Source: Klebsiella pneumoniae (GTDB taxonomy: Bacteria > Pseudomonadota > Gammaproteobacteria > Enterobacterales > Enterobacteriaceae). Taken from it: a DNA stretch of 64,000 bases. Numbering within the stretch: position 1 is the first letter of the stretch; every line of letters begins with the position of its first letter. The stretch is from contig NZ_KN046818.1 of NCBI RefSeq assembly GCF_000742135.1, positions 3,911,447 through 3,975,446 on the forward strand. The letters run 5' to 3'. The notes under the pieces were generated by a model. The model did no database searches. It was not told the DNA's origin and worked only from the letters and a program-made list of their open reading frames with translations. Made by a program: the position numbers and the translations under genes. Shown in pieces: positions 22,203 to 34,987 of the stretch.

Positions 22203-23806
22203 GCCAGGGGCGAGAGTATCGACGGGCCGCTGTCAGGCAGCGGCTGCGGATAGTCGAGGGTATAATGCAGACCGCGGCTCTCCTTACGCAACATCGCGCA
22301 GCGTACGATAAGCTCCGCCACCTGCACCAGATTGCGCAGTTCCAGCAAATTATTCGAGACGCGGAAGCGGGCGTAATACTCATCCAGCTCCTGCTGGAGC
22401 ATGGTAATGCGCCGCAGGGCGCGCTCCAGCCTGCGGGTGGTGCGCACAATCCCCACGTAATCCCACATCAGCAGGCGCAGTTCGTGCCAGTTGTGCTGGA
22501 TAACCACCAGTTCATCCGGGATCTCCACCTGACTTTCATCCCATGCTGGCAGCGTGGCGACCTTCTGAGCGAGCGGCAGGCGCCGGGTAATATCCTCCGC
22601 GGCGGACCAGCCATAGACCAGGCACTCCAGCAACGAGTTCGACGCCATACGATTCGCGCCGTGCAGCCCGGTGTAGCTGACTTCGCCGATGGCGTATAAA
22701 CCATCGACGTCGGTGCGGCCATTATCATCCACCATCACGCCGCCGCAGGTGTAATGCGCGGCGGGGACGACCGGCACCGGATCTTTGGTTAAATCAATTC
22801 CCAGGCCGAGCAGCTTTTCATAAATCATCGGGAAATGCTGGCGAACAAACGCCTCGGGTTTATGGCTGATATCAAGGAACATACAGTCTACGCCCAGTCG
22901 CTTCATTTCATGGTCGATGGCGCGGGCGACGATATCGCGCGGGGCCAGCTCGCCGCGCTCGTCAAAGTCCGGCATAAAGCGGGTGCCATCCGGGCGTTTA
23001 AGGTGGGCGCCTTCGCCGCGCAGCGCTTCAGTAAGCAGGAAATTACGCGCCTGGGGGTGATATAGCGCGGTGGGGTGGAACTGGTTAAACTCCAGATTCG
23101 CCACCCGACATCCCGCCCGCCAGGCCATCGCAATCCCGTCTCCGGAAGAGACGTCGGGGTTAGTGGTATATTGATAAACCTTCGCGGCCCCGCCGGTAGC
23201 GAGTACTACGGCTTTCGCGCTGCAGGTTTCCACCCGCTCTTTATTACGATTCCAGATCCATGCCCCGACCACCCGGCGGGTGCCCGGCAGGCCAATCTTA
23301 TCCGATACGATCAAATCGACGGCATTGCTGCGCTCAAGGATGCGGATATTAGGATGGGCAAGCGCTTTATCGACCAGCGTCGTCTCTACCGCTTTGCCGG
23401 TGGCGTCGGCGGCGTGAAGAATGCGCCGATGGCTGTGCCCCCCTTCGCGCGTGAGATGATAGCTCTCTTCGCCATTGGCCTGGACCTGGGTGTCAAACAG
23501 CACTCCCTGATCGATAAGCCACTGGACGCATGATCGGGCGTTGCTGGCGACGAAGGTGACCGCATGACGATCGCAGAGCCCCGCGCCGGCGATGAGGGTA
23601 TCTTCGACATGGGATTCAATACTGTCCGTCTCATCGAAGACGGCGGCAATCCCACCCTGGGCGTAGAACGTCGAACCTTCGCTGATCGGCCCTTTACTCA
23701 GCACTGTCACCGAACTGTGCTCAGCCAGGCGCAGGGCAAGGGAAAGACCGGCAGCGCCGCTGCCGATAATCAACACATCACAAGAGAAGTCAGGAGTGGT
23801 ATTCAT
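22187..23806 (-). CDS. nadB: L-aspartate oxidase NadB
   Basis: An FAD enzyme that oxidises L-aspartate to iminoaspartate, the first step of de novo NAD synthesis with NadA. It has 539 residues (E. coli 540). The dinucleotide-binding motif [12 protein letters not shown] lies at ~15-26, followed by [10 protein letters not shown] and the active-site segments [16 protein letters not shown]-type [10 protein letters not shown] and HYTCGGV of the succinate dehydrogenase/aspartate oxidase family. The C-terminal helical domain is complete. A NadR-type operator lies just upstream. Confidence 0.97.
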   Translation of the reverse strand: MNTTPDFSCDVLIIGSGAAGLSLALRLAEHSSVTVLSKGPISEGSTFYAQGGIAAVFDETDSIESHVEDTLIAGAGLCDRHAVTFVASNARSCVQWLIDQGVLFDTQVQANGEESYHLTREGGHSHRRILHAADATGKAVETTLVDKALAHPNIRILERSNAVDLIVSDKIGLPGTRRVVGAWIWNRNKERVETCSAKAVVLATGGAAKVYQYTTNPDVSSGDGIAMAWRAGCRVANLEFNQFHPTALYHPQARNFLLTEALRGEGAHLKRPDGTRFMPDFDERGELAPRDIVARAIDHEMKRLGVDCMFLDISHKPEAFVRQHFPMIYEKLLGLGIDLTKDPVPVVPAAHYTCGGVMVDDNGRTDVDGLYAIGEVSYTGLHGANRMASNSLLECLVYGWSAAEDITRRLPLAQKVATLPAWDESQVEIPDELVVIQHNWHELRLLMWDYVGIVRTTRRLERALRRITMLQQELDEYYARFRVSNNLLELRNLVQVAELIVRCAMLRKESRGLHYTLDYPQPLPDSGPSILSPLAHIKR

Positions 23807-23812
23807 TGTCTT

Positions 23813-23830
23813 TGTTTAATTTACTAAACG
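23813..23830 (-). promoter_or_regulatory. NadR operator of nadB
   Basis: TGTTTA-N6-TAAACG, 11 of 12 positions of the NadR box TGTTTA-N6-TAAACA, located 7 bp upstream of nadB. NadR represses nadB when NAD is plentiful (known in Salmonella and E. coli). Confidence 0.8.
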
Positions 23831-24069
23831 CATTTAGCTCACAATAGCACCGGTCCGTGAGGAATCGTACAATTTTTTTGTCTGCTGTTGTGACGGCTAA
23901 ACAAAAGGCGAACGGAAACGGCGTCTTGCGCGCTGAAAATGAGACGCGGGGAAGGTTGATGGCATTGGATTTTATAGTGAAATAAACGGCGTGTTACGAT
24001 ACCCTTCAGACGGGCCTGCGCTTTTTCTTATTGACTTACCTATCGTTTAGCAACCTGGGCATATAATGA

Positions 24070-24261
24070 TTGATAACGATCTGCCGCCGTTGCCAGACAA
24101 AAAACAAAAAGCGTAACGGAACTTTATTGTTTTCATGCACTCCAACAGTCAGCTTGCTCATAATGCAGATTTTGGGTGGTGTTTTGAAGACGCATGGGAA
24201 TTGGGTTTGGGGAGACATTACCTCGGATGAGCGAGCAGTTAACGGATCAGGTCCTTGTTGA
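24070..24261 (+). CDS. Candidate leader ORF overlapping the rpoE start
   Basis: A possible 63-codon frame from TTG 24070 (or 32 codons from ATG 24163) that ends at TGA 24259-24261, 35 nt inside rpoE in another frame. E. coli has a leader peptide, RseD, translationally coupled to rpoE; this lies in the matching place, but I cannot confirm homology or the start. A separate 15-codon frame begins at ATG 24066. The sigma-E promoter at 24118 starts too late to include the TTG. Treat as a hypothesis. Confidence 0.35.
   Translation: MITICRRCQTKNKKRNGTLLFSCTPTVSLLIMQILGGVLKTHGNWVWGDITSDERAVNGSGPC
24118..24145 (+). promoter_or_regulatory. sigma-E autoregulated promoter of rpoE
   Basis: -35 GGAACTT (24118-24124), exactly 16 bp, then -10 TCCAA (24141-24145). 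This fits the sigma-E consensus (GGAACTT, 16 bp, TCnnA) and lies 80 bp before rpoE, as the autoregulated promoter does in E. coli. Other rpoE promoters probably lie in 23840-24060; I see no gene there. Confidence 0.8.
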
Positions 24262-24802
24262 ACGGGTCCAGAAAGGAGATCAGAAAGCGTTTAATTTGCT
24301 GGTAGTGCGCTATCAGCATAAGGTCGCGAGCCTGGTTTCCCGCTATGTACCGCCGGGCGATATCGCTGACGTTGTTCAGGAATCGTTCGTTAAGGCATGG
24401 CGTGCGCTGGACTCTTTCCGGGGAGATAGCGCTTTTTACACCTGGTTATACCGTATCGCCGTCAACACGGCGAAGAATTATCTGGTTGCTCAGGGGCGCC
24501 GTCCGCCGTCCAGCGATGTTGACGCCAACGAGGCGGAAAACTTCGAAAGCGGCGGGGCGTTGAAAGAAATTTCGAACCCTGAGAACTTAATGTTGTCAGA
24601 AGAACTGAGACAAATAGTTTTTCGTACCATTGAATCGCTCCCGGAAGATTTACGCATGGCAATTACGTTACGGGAGCTGGATGGCCTGAGCTATGAAGAG
24701 ATAGCCGCTATCATGGATTGTCCGGTTGGGACGGTGCGTTCGCGTATCTTCCGGGCGCGAGAAGCTATTGATAATAAAGTTCAACCGCTTATCAGGCGTT
24801 GA
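24227..24802 (+). CDS. rpoE: Envelope-stress sigma factor RpoE (sigma-E)
   Basis: A group 4 (ECF) sigma factor that directs transcription of outer-membrane assembly, protease and small RNA genes on envelope stress. ATG 24227 gives 191 residues, as in E. coli; 11 residues upstream in frame are not conserved. Region 2 (DIADVVQESFVKAWRALDSFRG, split around residues ~50-71) and region 4 with its helix-turn-helix (LSYEEIAAIMDCPVGTVRSR) are intact. First gene of rpoE-rseA-rseB-rseC. Confidence 0.98.
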   Translation: MSEQLTDQVLVERVQKGDQKAFNLLVVRYQHKVASLVSRYVPPGDIADVVQESFVKAWRALDSFRGDSAFYTWLYRIAVNTAKNYLVAQGRRPPSSDVDANEAENFESGGALKEISNPENLMLSEELRQIVFRTIESLPEDLRMAITLRELDGLSYEEIAAIMDCPVGTVRSRIFRAREAIDNKVQPLIRR

Positions 24803-24834
24803 CGATAGCGGAATACTGGAAAAGGGTATCAGGC

Positions 24835-25485
24835 ATGCAGAAAGAAAAACTTTCGGCTTTAATGGATGGTGAAACGCTGGATAACGAACTGCTCAACGAG
24901 CTGAGTCGTTCTTCTGAGATGCAAAAAACCTGGGAGAGTTATCACCTTATCCGCGATACGCTGCGTGGCGATACCGCTGAGGTGCTGCAATTTGATATCT
25001 CCGCCCGGGTGATGGCCGCCATTGAAAATGAGCCCGTTCGTCAGACGGCTCCGCTTATTCCTGAATCTCAGCCCGCACCGCATCAGTGGCGGCAGATGCC
25101 GTTCTGGAACAAGGTGCGTCCGTGGGCCAGCTCCCTGACTCAAATGGGCGTTGCCGCCTGCGTATCGCTTGCGGTTATCGTCGGCGTCCAGCACTATAAT
25201 GGTCAGTCTGATTCCGCTCAGCAGCCAGAAGCGCCGGTGTTCAATACGCTGCCCATGATGGGTAAAGCAAGCCCGGTAAGTCTTGGCGTGCCGGCTGACG
25301 CGTCAGCGGGAAGCGGCCAGCAGGCGCAGGTCCAGGAACAGCGCCGCCGAATTAACGCCATGCTGCAGGACTACGAACTGCAGCGCCGCCTGCACGCTGA
25401 GCAGCTTCAGTTTGGCCAGGCCCAGACTCAGCAGGCCGCAGTCCAGGTACCGGGCTATCAAACTTTAGGAACGCAATCGCAGTAA
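24835..25485 (+). CDS. rseA: Anti-sigma-E factor RseA
   Basis: A single-pass inner-membrane protein that holds RpoE inactive until DegS and RseP cut it. ATG 24835 gives 216 residues, as in E. coli. Residues 1-~66 are the cytoplasmic sigma-binding domain, ~101-118 the transmembrane helix (MGVAACVSLAVIVGV), and the rest periplasmic. The DegS cleavage pair Val148-Ser149 is preserved. The C-terminal half is rich in Gln, as in homologues. It lies 32 nt after rpoE and overlaps rseB by one base. Confidence 0.97.
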   Translation: MQKEKLSALMDGETLDNELLNELSRSSEMQKTWESYHLIRDTLRGDTAEVLQFDISARVMAAIENEPVRQTAPLIPESQPAPHQWRQMPFWNKVRPWASSLTQMGVAACVSLAVIVGVQHYNGQSDSAQQPEAPVFNTLPMMGKASPVSLGVPADASAGSGQQAQVQEQRRRINAMLQDYELQRRLHAEQLQFGQAQTQQAAVQVPGYQTLGTQSQ

Positions 25486-26441
25486 TGAAGCAACTTTGGT
25501 GTGCCATGTCGCTCATGGCAGGCAGCCTGTTGTTCTCTGTCAACGCCTCGGCTGATGCATCGTCCGGGGCGTTGTTGCAGCAGATGAACCTGGCCAGCCA
25601 GTCTCTCAATTATGAGCTGTCTTTTGTTAGCATCAGCAAACAAGGCGTTGAGTCGCTGCGCTATCGTCACGCGCGACTGAACAACCAACCGCTGGCGCAG
25701 TTGCTGCAGCTGGACGGTCCGCGCCGGGAAGTGGTCCTGCGCGGCACGGAAATCAGCTATTTTGAACCCGGTCTCGATCCGTTCACCCTGAACGGCGACT
25801 ATATCGTCGATTCGCTGCCATCGCTGGTATATAGCGATTTCAAACGCCTCTCCGCGGCGTATGATTTTATTTCCGTGGGCCGTACCCGTATCGCTGACCG
25901 CCTCTGCGACGTGATCCGCGTCGTGGCTCGCGACGGCACGCGCTACAGCTTTATCGCCTGGCTGGATGCTGAAACTAAGCTGCCGCTGCGCGTCGATTTG
26001 CTCGACCGCGACGGGGAAACGCTGGAGCAGTTCCGGGTCGTCTCCTTCAACGTTGGCGATAACGTCAGCGCCAGCATGGAGACGCTGGCAAAAGCGAATT
26101 TGCCGCCGCAGCTGTCGGTGCCTGAAGGAGGCGACAAAGCCAACTTCAACTGGGCGCCGACGTGGCTCCCGCAGGGCGTGACTGAGGTTTCCAGCAGCCA
26201 GCGCCGTCTTCCCACCTTTGACGGTCCGGTAGAATCACGTCTCTATTCCGACGGCTTGTTCAGCTTCTCGATCAATATCAACCGCGCCACGGCGGCCAGC
26301 AGCGACCAGCTGTTGCGCACCGGCCGACGCACCGTCAGCACGACGGTGCGCGATAACGCGGAGATAACCGTAGTGGGCGAGCTGCCGCCGCAGACGGCGA
26401 AGCGTATCTCTGACAGTATTAAATTCAAGGCAGTACAATGA
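25485..26441 (+). CDS. rseB: Sigma-E regulatory protein RseB
   Basis: A periplasmic protein that binds RseA and shields it from DegS; it releases RseA when it binds mislocalised lipopolysaccharide. It has 318 residues, as in E. coli. The signal peptide (residues 1-~23) ends NASA. The mature protein has the MucB/RseB two-domain form: a LolA-like lipid-binding domain and a smaller C-terminal domain. The TAATG junction with rseA suggests coupled translation. Confidence 0.96.
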   Translation: MKQLWCAMSLMAGSLLFSVNASADASSGALLQQMNLASQSLNYELSFVSISKQGVESLRYRHARLNNQPLAQLLQLDGPRREVVLRGTEISYFEPGLDPFTLNGDYIVDSLPSLVYSDFKRLSAAYDFISVGRTRIADRLCDVIRVVARDGTRYSFIAWLDAETKLPLRVDLLDRDGETLEQFRVVSFNVGDNVSASMETLAKANLPPQLSVPEGGDKANFNWAPTWLPQGVTEVSSSQRRLPTFDGPVESRLYSDGLFSFSININRATAASSDQLLRTGRRTVSTTVRDNAEITVVGELPPQTAKRISDSIKFKAVQ

Positions 26442-26917
26442 TTAAAGAGTGGGCTACCGTGGTTTCCTGGCATAACGGCGTGGCGCAGGTGCACTGCGAC
26501 GTTAAAGCCTCCTGCAGCAGCTGCGCCTCCCGTGCCGGCTGCGGTAGCCGGGTGCTAAACAAGCTGGGGCCGCAGACCAGCCATACCATTAGCGTGCCCT
26601 GCGAGCAGCCGTTGGCCGCGGGGCAAAAAGTGGAGCTGGGGATCGCTGAAAGCAGCCTGCTGGGCTCAGCGATGCTGGTGTATATGGCGCCGCTGGCGGG
26701 GCTGTTTGTAATGGCGTCTATTTTTCAGGTGCTGTTTGCCAGCGATATTGCGTCACTTTGCGGCGCGCTGCTGGGCGGCGTCGGCGGCTTCCTGGTGGCG
26801 CGCGGTCTGTCGCCGCGACTGGCGGCACGTCAGTCCTGGCAGCCGGTGATTTTGAACGTCGCACTGCCGCCGGATCTGCTGCGTGTTGATACGCCTTCCT
26901 CCGACATGGGCCAGTGA
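26438..26917 (+). CDS. rseC: SoxR-reducing system protein RseC
   Basis: A 159-residue inner-membrane protein, as in E. coli, linked to reduction of the SoxR iron-sulfur cluster together with the Rsx complex; its role in the sigma-E operon is minor. The N-terminal domain has a cysteine cluster (CSSCASRAGCG, ~25-35) and two hydrophobic helices follow (~75-95 and ~101-120). ATGA overlap with rseB; last gene of the operon. Confidence 0.94.
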   Translation: MIKEWATVVSWHNGVAQVHCDVKASCSSCASRAGCGSRVLNKLGPQTSHTISVPCEQPLAAGQKVELGIAESSLLGSAMLVYMAPLAGLFVMASIFQVLFASDIASLCGALLGGVGGFLVARGLSPRLAARQSWQPVILNVALPPDLLRVDTPSSDMGQ

Positions 26918-27018
26918 TTTCACTGGCCCTTATCTTTATTTACCTTTCCTGTTACAACGCCACAATTTCTGCGGGTATGCTGGATCTAACAGCATTTCCT
27001 GGTTTCGCGGATGTAGTG

Positions 27019-27024
27019 TAGAAT
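27019..27024 (+). promoter_or_regulatory. Possible -10 element of the lepA promoter
   Basis: TAGAAT at 27019-27024 is preceded by TG and lies about 80 bp before lepA. The -35 region is weak. The rest of the rseC-lepA gap (26918-27102) shows no gene. Confidence 0.4.
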
Positions 27025-27102
27025 GCGGCGTTTTCGGATTAAAAAACGTCAGGCACAGTACAGCGGCCTCATGATACTCGTAAGGCATAATTAACTCTAA
27101 AT

Positions 27103-28902
<1,800 letters not shown>

Positions 28903-28917
28903 CCCTAAGGAGTTGGC

Positions 28918-29892
28918 ATGGCGAACATGTTTGCCCTGATCCTGGTGATTGCAACCCTGGTGACGGGCGTTTTATGGTGCCTGGACAAGTTCATTTTTGC
29001 ACCGAAACGTCGTGAACGTCAGGCCGCTGCTCAGGCAGCGACCGGCGAGCAACTGGACAAGAAGACGCTGAAGAAAGTCGGCCCGAAACCGGGCTGGCTG
29101 GAAACCGGCGCATCGGTTTTCCCGGTGCTGGCGATCGTTCTGGTGGTACGTTCATTTATTTATGAGCCTTTCCAGATCCCTTCAGGTTCGATGATGCCAA
29201 CGCTGCTCATCGGCGATTTTATTCTGGTGGAGAAATTTGCCTACGGCATTAAAGATCCTATCTACCAGAAAACGCTGATCGAGACCGGCCATCCGAAGCG
29301 CGGCGACATCGTGGTGTTTAAATATCCGGAAGACCCGCGTCTGGACTACATTAAGCGCGCGGTGGGGTTACCGGGTGATAAGGTCACCTACGATCCGGTT
29401 GCCAAACAGGTCACTATTCAGCCGGGCTGCAGTTCCGGACAGGCCTGCGGCAACGCGCTGCCGGTGACCTATTCCAACGTGGAGCCGAGCGATTTTGTTC
29501 AGACCTTCTCCCGCAGCAACGGCGGCGAAGCGAGCAGCGGTTTCTGGCAGTTGCCGAAGGGCGAAACCAAAGCCGACGGCATTCGTCTTACCGAGCGTCA
29601 GGAGACATTGGGCGACGTGACGCACCGAATTCTGATGGTGCCGATTGCCCAAGATCAGGTTGGGATGTACTACCATCAGTCCGGTCTGCCGCTGGCCACC
29701 TGGATTGTGCCGCCCGGTCAGTACTTCATGATGGGCGACAACCGGGATAACAGCGCCGACAGCCGGTACTGGGGCTTTGTGCCGGAAGCCAACCTGGTCG
29801 GAAAAGCAACCGCTATCTGGATGAGTTTTGAAAAGCAGGAAGGTGAATGGCCGACCGGCGTGCGGTTATCGCGCATTGGTGGAATTCATTAA
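28918..29892 (+). CDS. lepB: Signal peptidase I LepB
   Basis: An inner-membrane serine protease that removes signal peptides from exported proteins. It has 324 residues, as in E. coli. Two N-terminal TM helices (~4-22 and ~60-77) anchor it; the catalytic Ser91 (PSGSMMPTL) and Lys146 (YIKRAVGLPGD) are present, along with box E GDNRDNSADSRYWGFVP (~272-288). It has a Shine-Dalgarno AAGGAG and is probably co-transcribed with lepA. Confidence 0.98.
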   Translation: MANMFALILVIATLVTGVLWCLDKFIFAPKRRERQAAAQAATGEQLDKKTLKKVGPKPGWLETGASVFPVLAIVLVVRSFIYEPFQIPSGSMMPTLLIGDFILVEKFAYGIKDPIYQKTLIETGHPKRGDIVVFKYPEDPRLDYIKRAVGLPGDKVTYDPVAKQVTIQPGCSSGQACGNALPVTYSNVEPSDFVQTFSRSNGGEASSGFWQLPKGETKADGIRLTERQETLGDVTHRILMVPIAQDQVGMYYHQSGLPLATWIVPPGQYFMMGDNRDNSADSRYWGFVPEANLVGKATAIWMSFEKQEGEWPTGVRLSRIGGIH

Positions 29893-30039
29893 TTTCCTCT
29901 GCTGAATTCACGTCGCTGCTGTTATCGCAGCGGCGTGAATTATTTAGTATTTAAATCCATTCAAACTAACGACATCCCGTGTCGTTGCGTATAGAATATC
30001 CCCCCGAAGTTTTTGGTTGTCGCTCTGCCGGGTGACACT

Positions 30040-30108
30040 GCACACGAAAGCGTATTGGTCTGTTTCAAATTACTGTTTGAAGCGAATGCTCAGGTCGGTT
30101 TCGTGTGC
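30040..30108 (+). promoter_or_regulatory. Structured rnc leader (likely RNase III autoregulation site)
   Basis: GCACACGAAA (30040-30049) pairs perfectly with TTTCGTGTGC (30099-30108), and TTCAAA/TTTGAA (30064-30069/30076-30081) forms an inner hairpin. The result is a ~70-nt forked stem 33 nt before rnc. In E. coli RNase III cuts such a leader and destabilises its own mRNA; the pairing is seen, the function inferred. Confidence 0.7.
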
Positions 30109-30138
30109 TGCATCTTTGACGCATTCATTTATTGGTAA

Positions 30139-31724
<1,586 letters not shown>

Positions 31725-31735
31725 GTTAACGCAAC

Positions 31736-32473
31736 GTGGATGGATGGCAGCGCGCCTTTGTCCTGCATAGCCGTCCGTGGAGCGAAACCAGCCTGATGCT
31801 GGACGTCTTCACGGAAGAATCCGGTCGCGTGCGCCTGGTTGCCAAGGGCGCACGCTCCAAACGCTCTAATCTCAAAGGCGCTTTACAGCCCTTTACCCCC
31901 TTGTTGGTTCGCTTCGGCGGGCGCGGCGAAGTCAAAACCCTGCGCAGCGCGGAAGCCGTTTCGCTGGCGCTGCCGCTCAGCGGCATCACCCTCTACAGCG
32001 GTCTCTACGTTAACGAGCTTATCTCCCGCGTGCTGGAGCACGAAACACGCTTCTCCGAACTCTTTTTCGACTACCTGCACTGCATTCAGGCGCTCGCCGG
32101 GGCCAGCGGCTCGCCGGAGCCCGCGCTGCGGCGTTTTGAGCTGGCGCTGCTCGGGCACCTGGGGTATGGCGTGGATTTTCTCCACTGCGCCGGGAGCGGC
32201 GAGCCGGTAGACGACACCATGACCTACCGCTATCGTGAAGAAAAAGGCTTTATTGCCAGCCTGGTGATTGATAACAACACGTTTACCGGGCACCATTTGA
32301 AAGCATTGGCGAGTCGCGAGTTTCCTGATGTTGATACGCTGCGCGCCGCGAAGCGCTTTACCCGTATCGCCCTGAAGCCCTATCTCGGCGGCAAACCGCT
32401 CAAGAGCCGGGAGTTGTTTCGCCAGTTTATGCCCGCGCGAAAGGCGCGAGCCGATAATACGAATAATGATTAA
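31736..32473 (+). CDS. recO: DNA repair protein RecO
   Basis: Works with RecF and RecR to load RecA on SSB-coated gaps and anneals complementary strands. It has 245 residues (E. coli 242) and starts at GTG 31736; the first residues ([17 protein letters not shown]) match E. coli RecO closely, so the start is well supported despite a weak ribosome site. An N-terminal OB fold is followed by a helical domain with LLGHLGYGV. The C-terminal ~12 residues are variable. Confidence 0.96.
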   Translation: MDGWQRAFVLHSRPWSETSLMLDVFTEESGRVRLVAKGARSKRSNLKGALQPFTPLLVRFGGRGEVKTLRSAEAVSLALPLSGITLYSGLYVNELISRVLEHETRFSELFFDYLHCIQALAGASGSPEPALRRFELALLGHLGYGVDFLHCAGSGEPVDDTMTYRYREEKGFIASLVIDNNTFTGHHLKALASREFPDVDTLRAAKRFTRIALKPYLGGKPLKSRELFRQFMPARKARADNTNND

Positions 32474-32484
32474 CGAGGATTGTC

Positions 32485-33216
32485 ATGGCTGAATTATTGT
32501 TAGGGGTCAATATTGACCATATCGCGACCTTGCGTAACGCTCGCGGCACCGCTTACCCGGATCCGGTTCAGGCGGCTTTCATTGCCGAACAGGCCGGCGC
32601 CGACGGCATTACCGTGCATCTGCGCGAAGACCGTCGCCATATTACCGATCGCGATGTGCGTATCCTGCGCCAGACGCTGCACACCCGCATGAATCTTGAA
32701 ATGGCGGTCACCGAAGAGATGCTGACGATCGCCTGCGAAACCAAACCGCACTTCTGCTGCCTGGTGCCGGAGAAGCGTCAGGAAGTGACCACCGAAGGCG
32801 GGCTGGACGTCGCCGGCCAGCGCGACAAGATGCGCGATGCCTGTCAACGCCTGGCGGATGCCGGCATCCTGGTCTCCCTGTTTATCGATGCGGATCAAGC
32901 GCAGATCAAAGCGGCGGCAGACGTTGGCGCGCCCTATATCGAAATCCACACCGGCTGCTATGCCGATGCCAAAACCGACGCCGAGCAGGCCAGGGAGCTG
33001 GAACGTATTGCCAAAGCGGCCACCTACGCCGCCAGCCTCGGCCTGAAGGTGAATGCCGGCCACGGTCTGACCTACCACAACGTGAAAGCGATTGCTGCGC
33101 TGCCGGAAATGCATGAGCTGAATATCGGTCACGCGATTATTGGCCGTGCGGTGATGAGCGGCCTGAAAGAGGCGGTGGCGGAAATGAAGCGTCTGATGCT
33201 GGAAGCGCGCGGCTAA
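32485..33216 (+). CDS. pdxJ: Pyridoxine 5'-phosphate synthase PdxJ
   Basis: Condenses deoxyxylulose 5-phosphate with the PdxA product to form pyridoxine 5'-phosphate (vitamin B6). It has 243 residues, as in E. coli, with a TIM-barrel fold. Visible family motifs are [17 protein letters not shown] (~6-22), HLREDRRHI (~46-54) and the phosphate-binding [13 protein letters not shown] near the end. The Shine-Dalgarno is CGAGGA. The stop overlaps acpS (TAATG). Confidence 0.97.
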   Translation: MAELLLGVNIDHIATLRNARGTAYPDPVQAAFIAEQAGADGITVHLREDRRHITDRDVRILRQTLHTRMNLEMAVTEEMLTIACETKPHFCCLVPEKRQEVTTEGGLDVAGQRDKMRDACQRLADAGILVSLFIDADQAQIKAAADVGAPYIEIHTGCYADAKTDAEQARELERIAKAATYAASLGLKVNAGHGLTYHNVKAIAALPEMHELNIGHAIIGRAVMSGLKEAVAEMKRLMLEARG

Positions 33217-33596
33217 TGGCCATTCTCGGGTTGGGTACCGACATCGTCGAGATCGCCCGCATCGAAGCAGTGATCGCCCGCAGCGGCGATCGCCTTGCCC
33301 GCCGGGTGCTGAGCGACCATGAATGGAGCATCTGGGAGCAGCACCAGCAGCCGGTGCGTTTCCTGGCGAAACGCTTTGCGGTCAAGGAAGCGGCGGCGAA
33401 AGCGCTGGGAACCGGGATCCGTAACGGGCTGGCGTTTAACCAGTTCGAGGTTTACAACGACGAGCTGGGCAAGCCGAAGCTGCGGCTATGGGGTGAAGCA
33501 AACCTTTTAGCTGAACGCATGGGAGTAAGCGCTATTCACGTTACTCTCGCTGATGAACGCCACTACGCCTGCGCCACGGTGATTGTCGAAAGCTAG
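33216..33596 (+). CDS. acpS: Holo-[acyl-carrier-protein] synthase AcpS
   Basis: Transfers 4'-phosphopantetheine from CoA to acyl carrier protein. It has 126 residues, as in E. coli. The magnesium site motifs are [12 protein letters not shown] (Asp9 region) and [15 protein letters not shown] (~54-68). It overlaps pdxJ by one base and is the last gene of the rnc-era-recO-pdxJ-acpS run. Only 12 nt separate its stop from the convergent yfhL stop. Confidence 0.97.
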   Translation: MAILGLGTDIVEIARIEAVIARSGDRLARRVLSDHEWSIWEQHQQPVRFLAKRFAVKEAAAKALGTGIRNGLAFNQFEVYNDELGKPKLRLWGEANLLAERMGVSAIHVTLADERHYACATVIVES

Positions 33597-33608
33597 CCAG
33601 GAGGGCGG

Positions 33609-33869
33609 TTAAATTTTATCCGCGTGGTGCATCAGCACGAATTTATCCCACAGCTGTTCTTCACTCTCGACGTGTGCCGGATCTTTCAGGATCGTATTCG
33701 GGATCGGGCACACTTTCTGGCAGGTTGGCGTGTCGTAATGACCCACGCACTCGGTGCAGCGGTCGCTGTTAATCTCATAAATGCTCTCACCCATCGAAAT
33801 GGCCTCATTCGGGCACTCCGGCTCGCACATATCGCAGTTGATGCATTTTTTGGTAATTAACAGCGCCAT
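33609..33869 (-). CDS. yfhL: 2[4Fe-4S] ferredoxin YfhL
   Basis: 86 residues, as in E. coli. The first cluster motif is CINCDMCEPECPNEA (~9-23); the second, CTECVGHYDTPTCQKVCP, has the longer spacing typical of the Alvin-type (Allochromatium-like) ferredoxins. It is a small cytoplasmic electron carrier; the physiological partner is not evident from its neighbours. It has its own orientation, opposite to acpS. Confidence 0.94.
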   Translation of the reverse strand: MALLITKKCINCDMCEPECPNEAISMGESIYEINSDRCTECVGHYDTPTCQKVCPIPNTILKDPAHVESEEQLWDKFVLMHHADKI

Positions 33870-33925
33870 CAGGAAAGTCTCAGAAACAACACAAACAGGG
33901 CGGGCATTATACGCCCATTTTCTGC

Positions 33926-34774
33926 TCAGACCAGCTTTTTCACCAGCGCTTCGCTATGGCGAATGCGCTCCGGCGCCCGCTCCAGATCCTGCTGCACCAG
34001 CCCCATAAACAGCAGATCGGTGAGCATCATTTGCGCGCTGGTGGAGGAGATGGCCGCGCTGCGCGTCGCCTGCTCTTCAGCGATAGTATACAGGCAGTGG
34101 GTCGCCTGCTGTTGCAGGGCGTTCGGGCTAAACCCGGTGATCGCCAGGATCTTACAGCCGACGCGCAGCGCTTCACCGGCCGCCATATTGATCTCCCGGC
34201 GCTCGCCGGAGTAAGAGATCGCCAGCAGAAGATCGTCGCTGGACATGGCCTGCACCGTTGCCAGCAGGGCATGCATATCCTGCTCAGAAACAGCGTTGAT
34301 GCCGATCTTCATCAGCTTCCAGCTAAAGTTACGCGCCACCAGGCCGGAGGCGCCAATCCCGGTGACGATCACTCGCCGGGCGTTGCGCAGCAGCGTGACG
34401 GCTTCCCGTAGCGTCTCTTCAGTGTTGACGTCCAGCGAGGCATGCATGGCGGCGACATTGTCTTTAATGAGTTTCTCGCCGACCAGACGCAGCGGATCGT
34501 CACCGCGAATGTGGTTATGCACCGGGACGGAGTGCGGATCCGGGCTACTCGCCAGCGCTTCACTAAGGGCCAGCTTCAGCGCCGGAAAGCCTTTGAATCC
34601 CAGCTTCTGGGCAAACTTAACCACGCTGGACTGACTCACACCGGCTTCCGCCGCCAGCTGCTGCGAGCTGAGGTGCCGGGTCTCATCGGGCTGGCTTAGA
34701 ATATAATCGGCCAACTTTTTGTCGCTCGCCGCCAGGGTGGGATAGCGCTGACGAATACGCGTTAAACAGTTCAT
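33926..34774 (-). CDS. yfhH: RpiR/MurR-family transcriptional regulator YfhH
   Basis: 282 residues, as in E. coli YfhH. An N-terminal RpiR helix-turn-helix (~1-77; LAAEAGVSQSSVVKFAQKLGF) precedes a SIS phosphosugar-binding domain (~125-260; VIVTGIGASGLVARNF and ISYSGERREINMAAGEA). The ligand is unknown but should be a phosphosugar. There is no sugar operon next to it; its target may be elsewhere. The 213-bp gap to pgpC (34775-34987) is AT-rich and shows no gene. Confidence 0.9.
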   Translation of the reverse strand: MNCLTRIRQRYPTLAASDKKLADYILSQPDETRHLSSQQLAAEAGVSQSSVVKFAQKLGFKGFPALKLALSEALASSPDPHSVPVHNHIRGDDPLRLVGEKLIKDNVAAMHASLDVNTEETLREAVTLLRNARRVIVTGIGASGLVARNFSWKLMKIGINAVSEQDMHALLATVQAMSSDDLLLAISYSGERREINMAAGEALRVGCKILAITGFSPNALQQQATHCLYTIAEEQATRSAAISSTSAQMMLTDLLFMGLVQQDLERAPERIRHSEALVKKLV

Positions 34775-34987
34775 TGGAGCTCCGCTGGAGCCGTCCGGCT
34801 CGTGACTGACAGAATTTTTATTCGATTATAAGGGGTATACCATGAATTAAAAATTCTTAAGCCACAATTTTTCCTTCGCCTGCTACTTTAATTCTTTCTT
34901 AACGGCAGGGGATGTTTTCCCTCGACATGGCGTCAGGCTGTTAAGCTTACCCTAACGAGAAGCGAGTTCTGAGATAAAGGAGGCAGT

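Noticed and set aside
33597-33608. shoB/ohsC toxin-antitoxin locus
   Set aside because: There is no room between acpS and yfhL.
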